A stretch of DNA of 64,000 nt from Methylopila sp. Yamaguchi. Lineage in GTDB: Bacteria > Pseudomonadota > Alphaproteobacteria > Rhizobiales > Methylopilaceae. A model generated the notes under the pieces. That model had not been told where the DNA came from. It did not search any database and was given only the letters and a program-made list of their open reading frames with translations. The position numbers were made by a program, and so were the translations under genes. Below, in pieces: positions 17,301-28,742 of the stretch (its first letter is position 1; each line of letters opens with the position of its first letter). The DNA lies in contig NZ_BAUX01000002.1 in NCBI RefSeq assembly GCF_002897035.1, positions 366,751-430,750 of the forward strand, written 5' to 3'.

Positions 17301-18011
17301 CTAGTCCGCCAAGGCTTCGGGATAGAAGCGCTCGAGGATCGTCCGGTAGTGGGCGCGGACGTACGTGATGATGGGTCTTGGAAGCTCATGTCGCCACGCC
17401 TCCGGATCGCCGGATCGGTAGGCCGAATGATCATCCACCATCCCCGGCTCTCGACCGCCCGACATGGCCCGGAAGGTGTAGGGCTCGGGCTCCGGCCAAT
17501 CGTACCGCGCGGCGTCCTTCCCCAGGCCGCGCCTGAGCGCGACATCGACCCGATCCTTGAAGTCCTCCATTCGGATCGTCGTGAACTGCTCGTCGTCGTA
17601 GTCCCACTGCCTGAGGGCGCAGAGCGGTCCGGGGGTCGCTTTGAAAAAATCGTTGCGTTCGCAGAACGCGACGGTGAGCGCGATGCCCTCGTCCGCCGAG
17701 CATTGCTCCAGTACGCTCCGCTGCTTCGCAAGCTCGGGAAGATTGGAGATCTTATGGGTCCGGAGATGTGAGTAATACGCCGACAGGACGACGTTGAGCG
17801 GATTGCGGATGATGTGGACGCCGCCCGTCGTCACCCGCTTGGCGAGATAAGGGTAGGACGCATTTCCAAGAAAGCTGACGTCGTGCGCCGGCGAGGGAAC
17901 CTTGTTGCCGTGAGACGTGCCGTAAAAGGTCAGGTCGTTGAGCTTGCAGAGCGCGATGACATAGCGGCTCGCGAGCGAGGACGCGCACTTGTGATGCGTC
18001 ACGAACAGCAT
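17301..18011 (-). CDS. Sulfotransferase domain protein (third of three)
   Basis: A 236-residue protein with a sulfotransferase-type start (VTHHKCASSLAS, residues 4-15) and the motif HIIRNPLNVVLSAYYSH near residue 66, close to the RNPxD/SxxSxY pattern by which family members bind the 3'-phosphate of PAPS. The middle has a conserved-looking MEDFKD segment. It is only distantly related to the two neighbours, so the cluster is not simply a triplication. No glycan or lipid synthesis genes lie nearby to name the acceptor. Confidence 0.75.
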   Translation of the reverse strand: MLFVTHHKCASSLASRYVIALCKLNDLTFYGTSHGNKVPSPAHDVSFLGNASYPYLAKRVTTGGVHIIRNPLNVVLSAYYSHLRTHKISNLPELAKQRSVLEQCSADEGIALTVAFCERNDFFKATPGPLCALRQWDYDDEQFTTIRMEDFKDRVDVALRRGLGKDAARYDWPEPEPYTFRAMSGGREPGMVDDHSAYRSGDPEAWRHELPRPIITYVRAHYRTILERFYPEALAD

Positions 18012-18328
18012 GGCCTGAATCCCTTCCCGCTCTGGTCGTCGCGATCAGATCACACGCACCGGTAGCGCGGAACCGGAAGCCGACGCCCATTCAGGTCAAT
18101 ATGCCAGGCGCGCGGCGCAGAGCAGAGGCTCCGCCACCCGCGTGCGCTTCAACGGCCGCAGACCTATGCGCGGGGCCGCATGGAGCGGACGCTTGCGGTT
18201 CGAGATGGAGCGCGACCGCCGTCGCACGAGCGGCGGCCGAACGGAGCGAGGCCCGCGGCCAATCCCAACTAAAGATTTGAGATGTCGAAACTCTCGGCCG
18301 CCTGTCACGCGGCATCTCGAGAAATACT
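18012..18328. other. Intergenic stretch upstream of the third sulfotransferase gene
   Basis: About 317 bases between the leftward sulfotransferase gene and the tRNA. It should hold the sulfotransferase promoter near 18012-18070. A few moderate inverted repeats exist, but I see no gene, no RNA fold I recognise and no T-run terminator. Confidence 0.4.
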
Positions 18329-18405
<77 letters not shown>

Positions 18406-18547
18406 AAATCGGGGCGCGCCCCGATCAAGTGAGGCGGTTGGTACGGGACCCCGCCGGGGCTGTCAAGCAGCGCCGGAACGGTTTCGCGTCGGGGCTGGGG
18501 AAAAGGTCGACGCGGTTTCCGAAGCCGCCCGTCGGAGCTGCGCTCGA

Positions 18548-18579
18548 CGAAAAAGGGCCCGGCGTCGGCCGGGCCCTTT
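18548..18579 (-). terminator. Rho-independent terminator of the DAHP synthase gene
   Basis: A 12-bp perfect stem (18552-18563 with 18568-18579, core GGGCCCGGC) and 4-base loop, followed on the minus strand by TTTTTCG. It starts five bases after the stop of the gene ending at 18584. Confidence 0.9.
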
Positions 18580-18583
18580 GATC

Positions 18584-19969
18584 TCATTCCGCCGCGACCA
18601 CCTGCCGTGGGCCGCGGGCGAGACGCTCTGTCTTGAGCTGCTCCGCCACAAGGAAGGCCAGCTCGATCGCCTGCTCGGCGTTAAGCCGCGGGTCGCAGTG
18701 GGTGTGGTAGCGCGAGTGCAGGTCCGCGTCGGAGATCGCGCGGGCGCCGCCCGTGCACTCCGTCACGTTCTTGCCGGTCATCTCGATGTGGATGCCGCCG
18801 GCGTAGGAGCCCTCGGCCCGGTGCACGTCGAAGAACGCCTTGACCTCCGCCAGGATGCGGTCGAACGGCCGGGTCTTGTAGCCGGAGGCGGCCTTGATGG
18901 TGTTGCCGTGCATGGGATCGCACGACCACACCACGTTGCGGCCTTCCGTCTTCGTCGCGCGCACCAGTCCCGGCAGATGGTCAAAGACCTTGTCGTGGCC
19001 GAAGCGGGCGATCAGCGTCAGGCGGCCGGGCTCGTTGTCCGGATCCAGCGCCTCGATAAGGCGCATCAGTTCGTCCGGCTTCAGCGACGGGCCGCACTTC
19101 AGGCCGATCGGGTTCTTGATCCCGCGGAAGTACTCCACATGCGCATGGTCGAGCTGGCGCGTGCGGTCGCCGATCCAGATCATGTGGCCGGAGGTCGCGT
19201 ACCAGTCCCCGGTGGTTGAATCGACGCGCGTCAGCGCCTGCTCGTAGCCGAGCAGCAGCGCCTCGTGGCTCGTGAAGAAATCGGTGGTGCGCAGCTCCGG
19301 ATGCTGCTCCGGGTCGATGCCGCAGGCGCGCATGAAGTCGAGCGACTCCGCGATCCGGTCCGCCACCTCGCGGTAGCGGCTGGACTGGGGACTCTCCTTG
19401 ACGAAGCCCAGCATCCACTGGTGCACGAAGTCGAGATTGGCGTAGCCGCCGTTCGCGAAGGCGCGCAGCAGGTTCAGCGTCGCGGCCGACTGGCGGTAGG
19501 CCTCGAGCTGGCGGCGCGGGTCCGGAATGCGAGCCTCCGGGGTCGCGTCCGTCCCGTTGATGATGTCGCCGCGGTAGATCGGCAGCTCGACGCCGTCCAC
19601 GACCTCGGTCGGCGACGAGCGGGGCTTCGCGAACTGGCCCGCGATCCGACCCACCTTCACCACCGGCGAGGCCGCGGCGTAGGTCAGCACCACCGCCATC
19701 TGCAGCAGCACGCGGAAAAAGTCGCGGATGTTGTCGGCCGAATGCTCGGCGAAGCTCTCGGCGCAGTCGCCGCCCTGCAGCAGGAAGGCTTCGCCTTTCG
19801 CCACCTTGGCGAGCTGTCGCTTCAGCTTGCGCGCCTCGCCGGCGAACACGAGCGGAGGAAAGGTCGCGAGCTGGCTCTCCACCGCCGTCAGAGCGGCGGC
19901 GTCGGGATAGGTCGGGGCCTGGACGATGGGCATGTCGCGCCAGGTCGAGGGGGTCCAACGCTCGGACAT
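18584..19969 (-). CDS. aroG: Class II 3-deoxy-7-phosphoheptulonate (DAHP) synthase
   Basis: A 461-residue class II (plant-type) DAHP synthase that condenses phosphoenolpyruvate and erythrose 4-phosphate, the first step of aromatic amino acid synthesis. Family features: [11 protein letters not shown] near residue 65 with a metal-binding Cys, [11 protein letters not shown] in the active site, [10 protein letters not shown], and [15 protein letters not shown] near the C-terminus. ATG 19969 has GGAG 8 bases upstream; an in-frame GTG at 19978 is less likely. Single-gene unit ended by a strong terminator. Symbol aroG is used loosely for class II enzymes. Confidence 0.95.
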   Translation of the reverse strand: MSERWTPSTWRDMPIVQAPTYPDAAALTAVESQLATFPPLVFAGEARKLKRQLAKVAKGEAFLLQGGDCAESFAEHSADNIRDFFRVLLQMAVVLTYAAASPVVKVGRIAGQFAKPRSSPTEVVDGVELPIYRGDIINGTDATPEARIPDPRRQLEAYRQSAATLNLLRAFANGGYANLDFVHQWMLGFVKESPQSSRYREVADRIAESLDFMRACGIDPEQHPELRTTDFFTSHEALLLGYEQALTRVDSTTGDWYATSGHMIWIGDRTRQLDHAHVEYFRGIKNPIGLKCGPSLKPDELMRLIEALDPDNEPGRLTLIARFGHDKVFDHLPGLVRATKTEGRNVVWSCDPMHGNTIKAASGYKTRPFDRILAEVKAFFDVHRAEGSYAGGIHIEMTGKNVTECTGGARAISDADLHSRYHTHCDPRLNAEQAIELAFLVAEQLKTERLARGPRQVVAAE

Positions 19970-20106
19970 TGTCTTCACTCCACGTGCCGGAAACGGCCTG
20001 GCCGGCGACCGACTTCGGTCGTCCGCGCGTCATATGGCCGCTCGTGCGGCGGGCTTCTAGCACCCCCCCGGCGTTTAGACCACCTGCGGGACGCGCAGGC
20101 CGGCCT

Positions 20107-21564
20107 TCAGCTTTCGACGGAGACCGGGTCCAGCGTGTCGCGCAGCGGCCGCCGGGGCATGGCGACGAGACAGGCCAGCGCCACCGCGGTCGTGCCGATC
20201 GCGATCAGGAACGCGATGCGGAAGTTCGCGGGATCGATCGCGACGGCCCGCGCGGACTGGCCGCCTTCCGGGCCGAGCCCTGCGCCCAGCACCGCCGCGC
20301 CAAGGATCGCGACGCCCGCCGCCGAGCCGAGCGAGCGCATGAAGGCGAGCAGCGCGGTCGCTGCGCCCAGGTCGTGGCGGCCGACCGCGTTTTGCACGCT
20401 GACGGTCGTGGTCGGGAACATGGTGCCGATCCCGAAGCCGTAGACGCAGAGCAGCGCCTCCGCCAGCCAGAACGAGCGCAGGTCGAGGGTGGCGGCGAGC
20501 GCCGCCAGCATGACGATCGCGAGCGACAGGCCGGCCAGCGCGGGGGCCTTGTAGCGCCGCGCCCTCACGAGGACGCGGGCGGCCGTGATGGCGCCGAGCA
20601 CGGTGCCGATCGCGAGGCCCACAAGGCCCAGCGCCGCCACGTCCGGGCGGAAGCCGGCGATGGTCTCGAAGTAGATCGGGACCAGCGTCGAGAGGCCGAG
20701 GTGGCCGAGCACGCCGAAGAACACGGTCGCCACGCCGAAGGCCACCACCGGATCCTTCAGCACGCCGAGCGGGATCAGCGGCTCGGCGAAGGTCCACAGC
20801 CGTACGGCGAACAGCACGGCGCCGACGGCGGCCGCGGCGGCCAGTCCGAGCACGGCGGGCGACGACCACTCGCCGCTGGTGCGCCCGATGGAGAGCGCGA
20901 GCATGGCGAGCGAGGTGGCGGCCACCACGAGACCCGCGCCCGCCACGTCGAGCCGGTGCGACTTCGGCCGGAACGGCAGGTCGCGCAACGGCGCGTTCAT
21001 GACGAACAGCGCCACGAGACCGAGCGGAATGTTGACCCAGAAGATCAGCGACCAGTGCAGATGCTCCGCGAAGGCCCCTCCGATGATAGGCCCCGCGACG
21101 CCGGACACCGCCCACATGCCGGAGATATAGGCGGCGTAGTTGCCGCGCTGCTTGGGCGGCACGATGTCGCCGATCACCGTCTGGGCGAGCGCCATCAGCC
21201 CGCCGCCGCCCAAGCCCTGAAGAGCGCGGCCGACGATCAGCACCGGGAGATTGGGCGCGAGCGCGCAGACGACGGACGCCGCCATGAAGATTGAGACGGC
21301 GGCGATGATGACAGGATGCCGGCCGTAGACGTCGGCGAGCTTGCCGTAGAGCGGCGTGACGGCCGTCGCGGTGACGAGATAGGCCGAGACGATCCAGGGC
21401 AGATACTCGGCATGGCCGAGCGTCTCGCCGATGGTCGTCATGGCCGGCGCGACGATGGTCTGGTCGAGGGCCGCGAGCAGCATCGCCGTCAGCACGCCGA
21501 CGATGATCTGCCGGCGGCGACGGTCGTCGATCGGGACGTCGGCCGGAGGACGCGAGCCGTCCAT
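20107..21564 (-). CDS. DHA2-family MFS efflux transporter
   Basis: A 485-residue major facilitator of the EmrB/QacA (DHA2, about 14 helices) type. Motif A is seen as GKLADVYGRHPVI near residue 75, the motif LDQTIVAPAMTTI in helix 1 is typical of this subfamily, and GRALQGLGGGG near residue 113 is motif B. It is expected to export drugs or metabolites in exchange for protons. It lies 37 bases after the glutathione reductase gene in the same direction, so it is probably co-transcribed. The cargo cannot be told from sequence, and no membrane fusion partner is beside it. Confidence 0.9.
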   Translation of the reverse strand: MDGSRPPADVPIDDRRRRQIIVGVLTAMLLAALDQTIVAPAMTTIGETLGHAEYLPWIVSAYLVTATAVTPLYGKLADVYGRHPVIIAAVSIFMAASVVCALAPNLPVLIVGRALQGLGGGGLMALAQTVIGDIVPPKQRGNYAAYISGMWAVSGVAGPIIGGAFAEHLHWSLIFWVNIPLGLVALFVMNAPLRDLPFRPKSHRLDVAGAGLVVAATSLAMLALSIGRTSGEWSSPAVLGLAAAAAVGAVLFAVRLWTFAEPLIPLGVLKDPVVAFGVATVFFGVLGHLGLSTLVPIYFETIAGFRPDVAALGLVGLAIGTVLGAITAARVLVRARRYKAPALAGLSLAIVMLAALAATLDLRSFWLAEALLCVYGFGIGTMFPTTTVSVQNAVGRHDLGAATALLAFMRSLGSAAGVAILGAAVLGAGLGPEGGQSARAVAIDPANFRIAFLIAIGTTAVALACLVAMPRRPLRDTLDPVSVES

Positions 21565-21601
21565 CAGATGCGACCGGGGACAGAAATCGACGTCGGACCG
21601 C

Positions 21602-22963
21602 TCACGACGGCGTCCACTTGGTGCGCAGCGTCACGAGCTCCTCGGCGGCGCTCGGATGCAGCGCGACGGTGTCGTCGAAGTCGGCCTTGGTCGCGCCCAT
21701 CTTCACGGCGACCGCCGCGAGCTGGATCATCTCGGCGGCGGCCTCGCCCACCACGTGAACGCCGACCACGCGGTCGGTGGCCGCGTCCACCACGATCTTC
21801 ATCAGCACCTTGTCGTCGCGGCCCGACAGCGTCGCCTTCATGGGGCGGAAGCGCGCCTTGTAGACGTCGACGGCTCCGAACGTCGCGCGCGCCTGCGCTT
21901 CGGTCAGGCCGACCACTCCGACCTCCGGGGTCGCAAACACCGCCGTCGCCACGTTGGTGTAGTCCACTGCGGTTGGCTTCTGTCCGAACACCGTGTCCGC
22001 GAAGGCGTGGCCCTCCCGGATCGCGATGGGCGTCAGGTTGAGACGATCGGTGACGTCGCCGACGGCGTAGATCGACGGCACGTTGGTGCGCGACGAGGCG
22101 TCGACCATGATCGCGCCGCGGTGGTCGCGCATCACGCTGGTGGCGTCGAGACCGAGATCCGCCGTCAGAGGCGCGCGGCCAACGGCGAGCATGACCTGGT
22201 CGACGTCGAGCGTCACTCCGGCCTTGGTGGTGACGCGCCGCGCGCCCTCGACGGCGGCGACCTCGGCGATCTCGTCGCCGAGCAGCAACGTCACGCCGCG
22301 CTTCTTCAAGCCCTCGGCGACTTCGTCACGCACATCCTCATCAAACCCGCGCAACACCTTGTCGCCGCGGTGAATAAGCGTCACGTCGGCGCCGAGACCG
22401 GCGAAAATCCCGGCGAACTCGATTGCGATGTAGCCGCCGCCGTTAACCACAATTCGCTTAGGGAACTCAGGGAGATCGAAGGCTTCGCTGGACGAGATGG
22501 TTAACTCCGCGCCGGGGAAGTCGCCACGGGTCGCGCCGCCGCCGGCGGCGATCAGGATGACGCCGGCGGTGACATCCGTTCCATCCGCCAGCCGCACGGC
22601 GTGGTCGCCCGTGACCACGGCGCGCTGCTTGTGGATCGCGACGCCCGCCTTGCGAAGATTCGTCTCGTAGATTCCCGACAGCCGGGTGATCTCGACCTCC
22701 TTGGCCGCGACCAGCCGCTCCCATGAGAAGGTGGGCTCGGGCACGGTCCAGCCAAAGCCGGCGGCGTCCACGAACTCGTCAGCGTAGCGGCTGGCGTAGA
22801 CATACAGCTTCTTCGGCACGCAGCCGCGGACCACGCAGGTGCCGCCGATGCGGTACTCCTCGGCGATCGCGACCCTGGCGCCGTAGCCGGCCGCGATCCG
22901 CGCGGCCCGGACGCCGCCTGAGCCGGCTCCGATCACGAAGAGATCGACGTCGTAGTCCGCCAT
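21602..22963 (-). CDS. gor: Glutathione-disulfide reductase
   Basis: A 453-residue FAD-dependent disulfide reductase that regenerates glutathione with NADPH. FAD motif GAGSGGVRAAR at residue 12, redox-active pair C43 and C48 (GGTCVVRGCVPKKL), a central NAD(P)-binding region (VVNGGGYIAIEFAG), and the C-terminal active-site His in ALHPSAAEE. The residues flanking the cysteines are those of glutathione reductase rather than of lipoamide dehydrogenase or mercuric reductase. ATG 22963 has GGGAG upstream; 13 further in-frame residues upstream are rejected. First gene of a two-gene unit with the efflux permease. Confidence 0.95.
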   Translation of the reverse strand: MADYDVDLFVIGAGSGGVRAARIAAGYGARVAIAEEYRIGGTCVVRGCVPKKLYVYASRYADEFVDAAGFGWTVPEPTFSWERLVAAKEVEITRLSGIYETNLRKAGVAIHKQRAVVTGDHAVRLADGTDVTAGVILIAAGGGATRGDFPGAELTISSSEAFDLPEFPKRIVVNGGGYIAIEFAGIFAGLGADVTLIHRGDKVLRGFDEDVRDEVAEGLKKRGVTLLLGDEIAEVAAVEGARRVTTKAGVTLDVDQVMLAVGRAPLTADLGLDATSVMRDHRGAIMVDASSRTNVPSIYAVGDVTDRLNLTPIAIREGHAFADTVFGQKPTAVDYTNVATAVFATPEVGVVGLTEAQARATFGAVDVYKARFRPMKATLSGRDDKVLMKIVVDAATDRVVGVHVVGEAAAEMIQLAAVAVKMGATKADFDDTVALHPSAAEELVTLRTKWTPS

Positions 22964-23155
22964 CGGAGTGCTCCCTGCCCGCTCGTCGCCGCCCCGCCGC
23001 AATAGGCGGATGCTCGGGACCGGGCAAGATGGGAAGCCGGCGGACGAGCGACAACTTCGGGCTCGACATCACAGGTCCGCGATTGCAACGTTCGCGACGA
23101 ACGGTCGCGGCGAAGCCCGTCGGCCGAAGCAAGACGCCTCGCCCCGGAGACGCAG

Positions 23156-24118
23156 ATGCCTGTTCCGCTCCGCCGCCTGCTCGCCGCCGCCGCGATCCTC
23201 GCCACGGCGGCGGCCGGCGGACCGGCCCTCGCCGCGAACCTCAAGATCATTGCGCCCGCCTCCCCCGGCGGCGGATGGGACCAGACCGCCCGCTCCATGC
23301 AGCAGGCGATGCAGAGCGAGAAGATCGCGGGCTCCGTCCAGGTGGAGAACGTGCCGGGCGCCGGCGGCACCATCGGCCTCGCCCAGTTCGCGAACCGCGC
23401 CAAGGGCGACCCGCACCAGCTCATCGTCGGCGGCTACGTGATGGTGGGCGCGATCATCATGAACGACGCGCCGGTGACGCTCGACGCCGTCACCCCGCTC
23501 GCGCGGCTCACCGGCGAGTACGAGGCGATCGTGGTGGCGACCGACTCGCCCATCAAGACGATCGGCGAGGTGATTGACAAGCTGAAGGCAAATCCGGGCT
23601 CGGTGTCCTGGGGCGGCGGATCGGCCGGCGGGACCGACCACATCGCGGCCGGGCTCATCGCCAAAGCGGTGGGGGTCGACCCCACCAAGGTCAACTACAT
23701 CCCGTTCTCCGGCGGCGGCGAGTCGCTCGCGGCCGTGCTCGGCGGCCAGACAACGGTCGGCGTCTCGAGCTACGGCGAGTTCGACGCGCAGGTGAAGTCC
23801 GGCAAGCTCCGCGTGCTCGCCATCACCGCGCCGGAGCGCGTGCCCGGCATAGACGCGCCGACCATGAAGGAGAGCGGCGTCGACGTGGAGGTGCAGAACT
23901 GGCGCATGGTCGCCGGCCCGCCCGGGCTGACGCCCGAAGGCAAGGCCGAGATCCTCAAGACGATCGACGACATGGCGAAGACCAAGACCTGGCGGGACAC
24001 GTTGAAGACCAAGGGCTGGACCGACACCTATCTCGCGGGCGACGCCTTCACGGCCCAGCTCAAGGAGGACATCGCCAAGGCGCACACGATCCTGCGCGAC
24101 ATCGGGCTCGCGGAATGA
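23156..24118 (+). CDS. tctC: Tripartite tricarboxylate transporter substrate-binding protein TctC
   Basis: A 320-residue periplasmic binding protein of the Bug/TctC family. A Sec signal peptide covers residues 1-26 (cleavage after LAA). The family motifs are APASPGGGWDQTAR at the start of the mature protein and VENVPGAGGTIG near residue 62. It captures a carboxylate and hands it to TctAB. It diverges from gor, and its stop overlaps the tctB start by 4 bases. Ligand cannot be specified; Bug proteins bind diverse carboxylates and amides. Confidence 0.93.
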   Translation: MPVPLRRLLAAAAILATAAAGGPALAANLKIIAPASPGGGWDQTARSMQQAMQSEKIAGSVQVENVPGAGGTIGLAQFANRAKGDPHQLIVGGYVMVGAIIMNDAPVTLDAVTPLARLTGEYEAIVVATDSPIKTIGEVIDKLKANPGSVSWGGGSAGGTDHIAAGLIAKAVGVDPTKVNYIPFSGGGESLAAVLGGQTTVGVSSYGEFDAQVKSGKLRVLAITAPERVPGIDAPTMKESGVDVEVQNWRMVAGPPGLTPEGKAEILKTIDDMAKTKTWRDTLKTKGWTDTYLAGDAFTAQLKEDIAKAHTILRDIGLAE

Positions 24119-24594
24119 GCGCGTCGCGGGAGGGCTCCGGGCGCAAGCTCGGAGCGATCGTCGTCGCGCTCGCGCTGATCGCGGTGGCGGGGATAGTGGC
24201 GGCGGACGCGATCCGGCTGGGCGCCGTGCGCACCTTCGGTCCCGGCATCGGGCCGCGGGCCTTTCCCTGGGCGATCGCGATCGGCCTCGCGCTGCTCGGG
24301 CTCGCAAACCTCGTCGTCGCGCTCAGGGGCAAGGCCGTCGAGGCGGCGCCGGTGGAGATGGGGCCGGCGCTCTGGGTGATCGGCGGGCTCGTGGGGCAGA
24401 TCGTGCTGCTCTCGTTCGCGGGCTTCTCGATCGCCACCGGCGTGCTGTTCGGCATGACGGCCCGCGGCTTCGGGCGCGGCCCGCTGTGGCTGACGATTCC
24501 GATCGGGGCCGCGCTGTCGTTCGTGCTCTACGTCATCTTCACAAAGGCCCTGGCGCTGACGCTGCCGGCCGGCCCGCTCGAAAAGCTGGTCTGA
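24115..24594 (+). CDS. tctB: Tripartite tricarboxylate transporter small permease TctB
   Basis: A 159-residue protein with four predicted membrane helices, matching the TctB small subunit in length and in the N-terminal [13 protein letters not shown] segment typical of the family. Start overlaps the tctC stop (ATGA), and tctA follows after 10 bases, so the three are translated from one message. It forms the inner membrane complex with TctA. Confidence 0.9.
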   Translation: MSASREGSGRKLGAIVVALALIAVAGIVAADAIRLGAVRTFGPGIGPRAFPWAIAIGLALLGLANLVVALRGKAVEAAPVEMGPALWVIGGLVGQIVLLSFAGFSIATGVLFGMTARGFGRGPLWLTIPIGAALSFVLYVIFTKALALTLPAGPLEKLV

Positions 24595-24604
24595 GGAGCG
24601 ACCG

Positions 24605-26110
24605 ATGGACGCCTTCGTCTCGCTCGCCGGCGGCCTCGCGGTCGCGCTGCAGCCCACGAACCTGCTGTTCTGCCTGATCGGCGTGACGCTCGGCACCGCC
24701 GTCGGCGTGCTGCCGGGAATCGGGCCGGCGCTCACCGTCGCGCTGCTGCTGCCGGTCACCTTCAAACTCGATCCGGCGGGCTCGCTCATCATGTTCGCGG
24801 GCATCTACTACGGCGGCATGTACGGCGGCTCGACCTCGTCGATCCTGCTGAACACGCCCGGCGAAAGCTCCTCGATCGTCACGGCGCTCGAAGGTAACCT
24901 GATGGCCCGCGCGGGCCGCGGGGGACCTGCGCTCGCGACCGCCGCCATCGGCTCCTTCGTCGCGGGGGCGATCGCGACGCTCGGCCTCGCGCTGCTCGCG
25001 CCTTACGTCGTCAGCGTGGCGCTGGCGTTCTGGCCGGCGGACTACTTCTCGCTGATGATCCTCGCCTTCGCGACGGTGTCCGCCGCCTTCGGCGACTCGG
25101 CGCTGCGCGGCCTCACCAGCCTGTTCCTCGGCCTCGCGCTCGGCCTGGTCGGCATCGACCTGATGTCCGGCCAAGCGCGGCTCGACTTCGGCGTGCCGGA
25201 CCTGCTCGACGGCGTCGAGGTGACCACCGCGGCCGTCGCGCTGTTCGCCATTGGCGAGACGCTGTTCGTGGTCTCCCGCAAGGGCGCGGCGGACGAGACC
25301 ATCGAGCCGATCAAGGGCTCGCTCTGGATGACGCGCGAGGACTGGAAGCGCTCGTGGAAGCCGTGGCTGCGCGGGACCGCCTTCGGCTTTCCGATCGGCG
25401 CGATGCCGGCCGGCGGCGCCGAGATCCCGACCTTCCTCAGCTACGCCACCGAGCGGCGGCTGACCAAGCACCCGGAGGAGTTCGGCAAGGGCGCGATCGA
25501 GGGCGTGGCGGGGCCGGAGGCCGCAAACAACGCCTCCGCCGCCGGCACGCTCGTGCCGCTGCTGACTCTTGGCCTGCCGACCTCCGCTACCGCCGCGATC
25601 ATGCTCGCGGGCTTCCAGCAGTACGGCCTGAACCCCGGACCTCTGCTCTTCGCGGCCAAGCCCAACCTAGTCTGGGGCCTGATCGCCAGCCTGTTCGTGG
25701 CGAACGCGCTGCTGCTGATCCTCAACCTGCCGCTGATCGGGCTGTGGGTTCGCCTGCTCTCGATCCCGCGGCCGTGGCTCTACGGCGGCATTCTGGTGTT
25801 CGCTACGCTCGGCACGCTGGGAGCGAACCCCTCGCTGTTCGAGCTGGGCTCCCTGCTCGCCCTCGGCCTGCTCGGTTTCGGGCTGCGGGTGTTCGGCTAT
25901 CCCATCGCCCCGGTCGTGATCGGCCTGATCCTCGGGCCGATGGCGGAGGTGCAGCTCCGCCGCGCGCTCGCCATCAGCCAGAACGACTGGACCGTGCTGA
26001 TAACCTCGCCGATCTCCGCCGTGCTGCTGACGATCGCGGCGCTCGCTGTGATCCTGCCGATCGTGCTGAAGACCCGCGAGAAGGGGATCGTCTTCGGCGA
26101 GGACGACTGA
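24605..26110 (+). CDS. tctA: Tripartite tricarboxylate transporter large permease TctA
   Basis: A 501-residue polytopic membrane protein (about 12 helices). The family's two glycine-rich motifs are present: [21 protein letters not shown] near residue 33 and, in the second half, [22 protein letters not shown] near residue 304. GAGGA precedes the ATG. No tctDE two-component regulator is encoded nearby. It ends 4 bases before the convergent dehydrogenase gene, with no terminator visible between them. Confidence 0.95.
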   Translation: MDAFVSLAGGLAVALQPTNLLFCLIGVTLGTAVGVLPGIGPALTVALLLPVTFKLDPAGSLIMFAGIYYGGMYGGSTSSILLNTPGESSSIVTALEGNLMARAGRGGPALATAAIGSFVAGAIATLGLALLAPYVVSVALAFWPADYFSLMILAFATVSAAFGDSALRGLTSLFLGLALGLVGIDLMSGQARLDFGVPDLLDGVEVTTAAVALFAIGETLFVVSRKGAADETIEPIKGSLWMTREDWKRSWKPWLRGTAFGFPIGAMPAGGAEIPTFLSYATERRLTKHPEEFGKGAIEGVAGPEAANNASAAGTLVPLLTLGLPTSATAAIMLAGFQQYGLNPGPLLFAAKPNLVWGLIASLFVANALLLILNLPLIGLWVRLLSIPRPWLYGGILVFATLGTLGANPSLFELGSLLALGLLGFGLRVFGYPIAPVVIGLILGPMAEVQLRRALAISQNDWTVLITSPISAVLLTIAALAVILPIVLKTREKGIVFGEDD

Positions 26111-26114
26111 CGCC

Positions 26115-26849
26115 TCACCCCTTGGTGCGCAGCGTCGAGCGGCCGCCGTCGACGCCGAACACTTGGCCGGTGATCCACGACGCTTCCTCAGACAGCAGGA
26201 AGGCGCCGAGCGCCGCGACGTCCTCCGGCCGCCCAAGCCGCGGCAGGGCGTGCATCGCGGCGATGGCGGCGGACATTTGCTCCGACCTGGTCAGGGGCGC
26301 GGCGAGCGGCGTCTCAGTGAGCGAGGGCGCCACCGCGTTGACCCGAATCTTCGGCGCAAGCTCGGCGCCGAGCGCCCGGACGAGACCCTCGACCGCCCCT
26401 TTCGCCATTGCGACCGAGGCGTGGTTGGCGAAGCCCTGCTGGACCGCGACGGTGGAGAACAGCAGCACGGCCGGCGCCCCCGCCGCGCGCTTCAGCGCCG
26501 GAAGCGCCGCCTGAACCGCCTTCGCCGCGCCCAGCGCGTTCAGCCGGAAGTCGGTCTCGAAATCGTCGGTCGTGAGCTTGGCGAGCGGCTTCAGGTTGAT
26601 GGTGCCGACGGCGTAGACCAGCCCGCCCAGCGCGCCGTCGGCGGCCGCCTCCGCGGTGGCGCGCTCGAAGGTCGCGTCCTCCAGCACATCGCCCGCCGTG
26701 AAGGTCGCGCCGAGCTCTTCAGCCAGCGCCGCGAGCTTGGCTTCATCGCGGCCAGCAAGGTGCAGCGCCACCCCTCGCCCATGAAGCGCGCGCGCGAGCG
26801 CCGATCCGACGCCGCCCGCGCCGCCGTAGATGAGCGTCCTGTCCGCCAT
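26115..26849 (-). CDS. Atypical short-chain dehydrogenase (catalytic Tyr replaced)
   Basis: A 244-residue SDR-fold protein. The cofactor loop is [13 protein letters not shown] (residues 8-20), D-V near residue 55 replaces the usual adenine-contact motif, and the NAG equivalent reads YAVGTIN. The catalytic YxxxK is changed: the segment is HASVAMAK, with V146 where Tyr is expected and K150 kept; S132 is kept. Ordinary SDR chemistry is therefore doubtful. The C-terminal [14 protein letters not shown] segment is normal. ATG 26849 is chosen over upstream codons. It converges with tctA and is divergent from the DUF2256 gene. Confidence 0.85.
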   Translation of the reverse strand: MADRTLIYGGAGGVGSALARALHGRGVALHLAGRDEAKLAALAEELGATFTAGDVLEDATFERATAEAAADGALGGLVYAVGTINLKPLAKLTTDDFETDFRLNALGAAKAVQAALPALKRAAGAPAVLLFSTVAVQQGFANHASVAMAKGAVEGLVRALGAELAPKIRVNAVAPSLTETPLAAPLTRSEQMSAAIAAMHALPRLGRPEDVAALGAFLLSEEASWITGQVFGVDGGRSTLRTKG

Positions 26850-26934
26850 GCCGTCGCGCCTCCCAAGGGTCCGAGGTGTCGTCCCGGTCGTTACGAGACC
26901 CGCAGTGGCGCGGTTCAAAGAGGGAGATCCGCCG

Positions 26935-27114
26935 GTGCCGAAGGGCGTCGCGAAGTCCGACCTGCAGACCAAGGTCTGCGCCGCCTGCGGACGGCCGTTC
27001 GCGTGGCGAAAGAAGTGGGCGAAGGACTGGGAGGCCGTGCGCTATTGCTCCGAGCGCTGCCGCCGGACGGGAGCGCAGAAGCCGGACGCGGGGTGGAAGC
27101 GCCCGCCCGACTGA
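26935..27114 (+). CDS. DUF2256 zinc-finger-like small protein
   Basis: A 59-residue protein from GTG 26935, with GGGAG about nine bases upstream. It contains the DUF2256 pattern [14 protein letters not shown] followed by YCSERCRR: four cysteines that can bind one zinc. Function unknown. An in-frame ATG at 26830 would overlap the divergent dehydrogenase gene and adds sequence not seen in the family. It converges with the MobA-like gene. Confidence 0.8.
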   Translation: MPKGVAKSDLQTKVCAACGRPFAWRKKWAKDWEAVRYCSERCRRTGAQKPDAGWKRPPD

Positions 27115-27131
27115 TTCCTCCTGTTGTCGGC

Positions 27132-28738
<1,607 letters not shown>

Positions 28739-28742
<4 letters not shown>

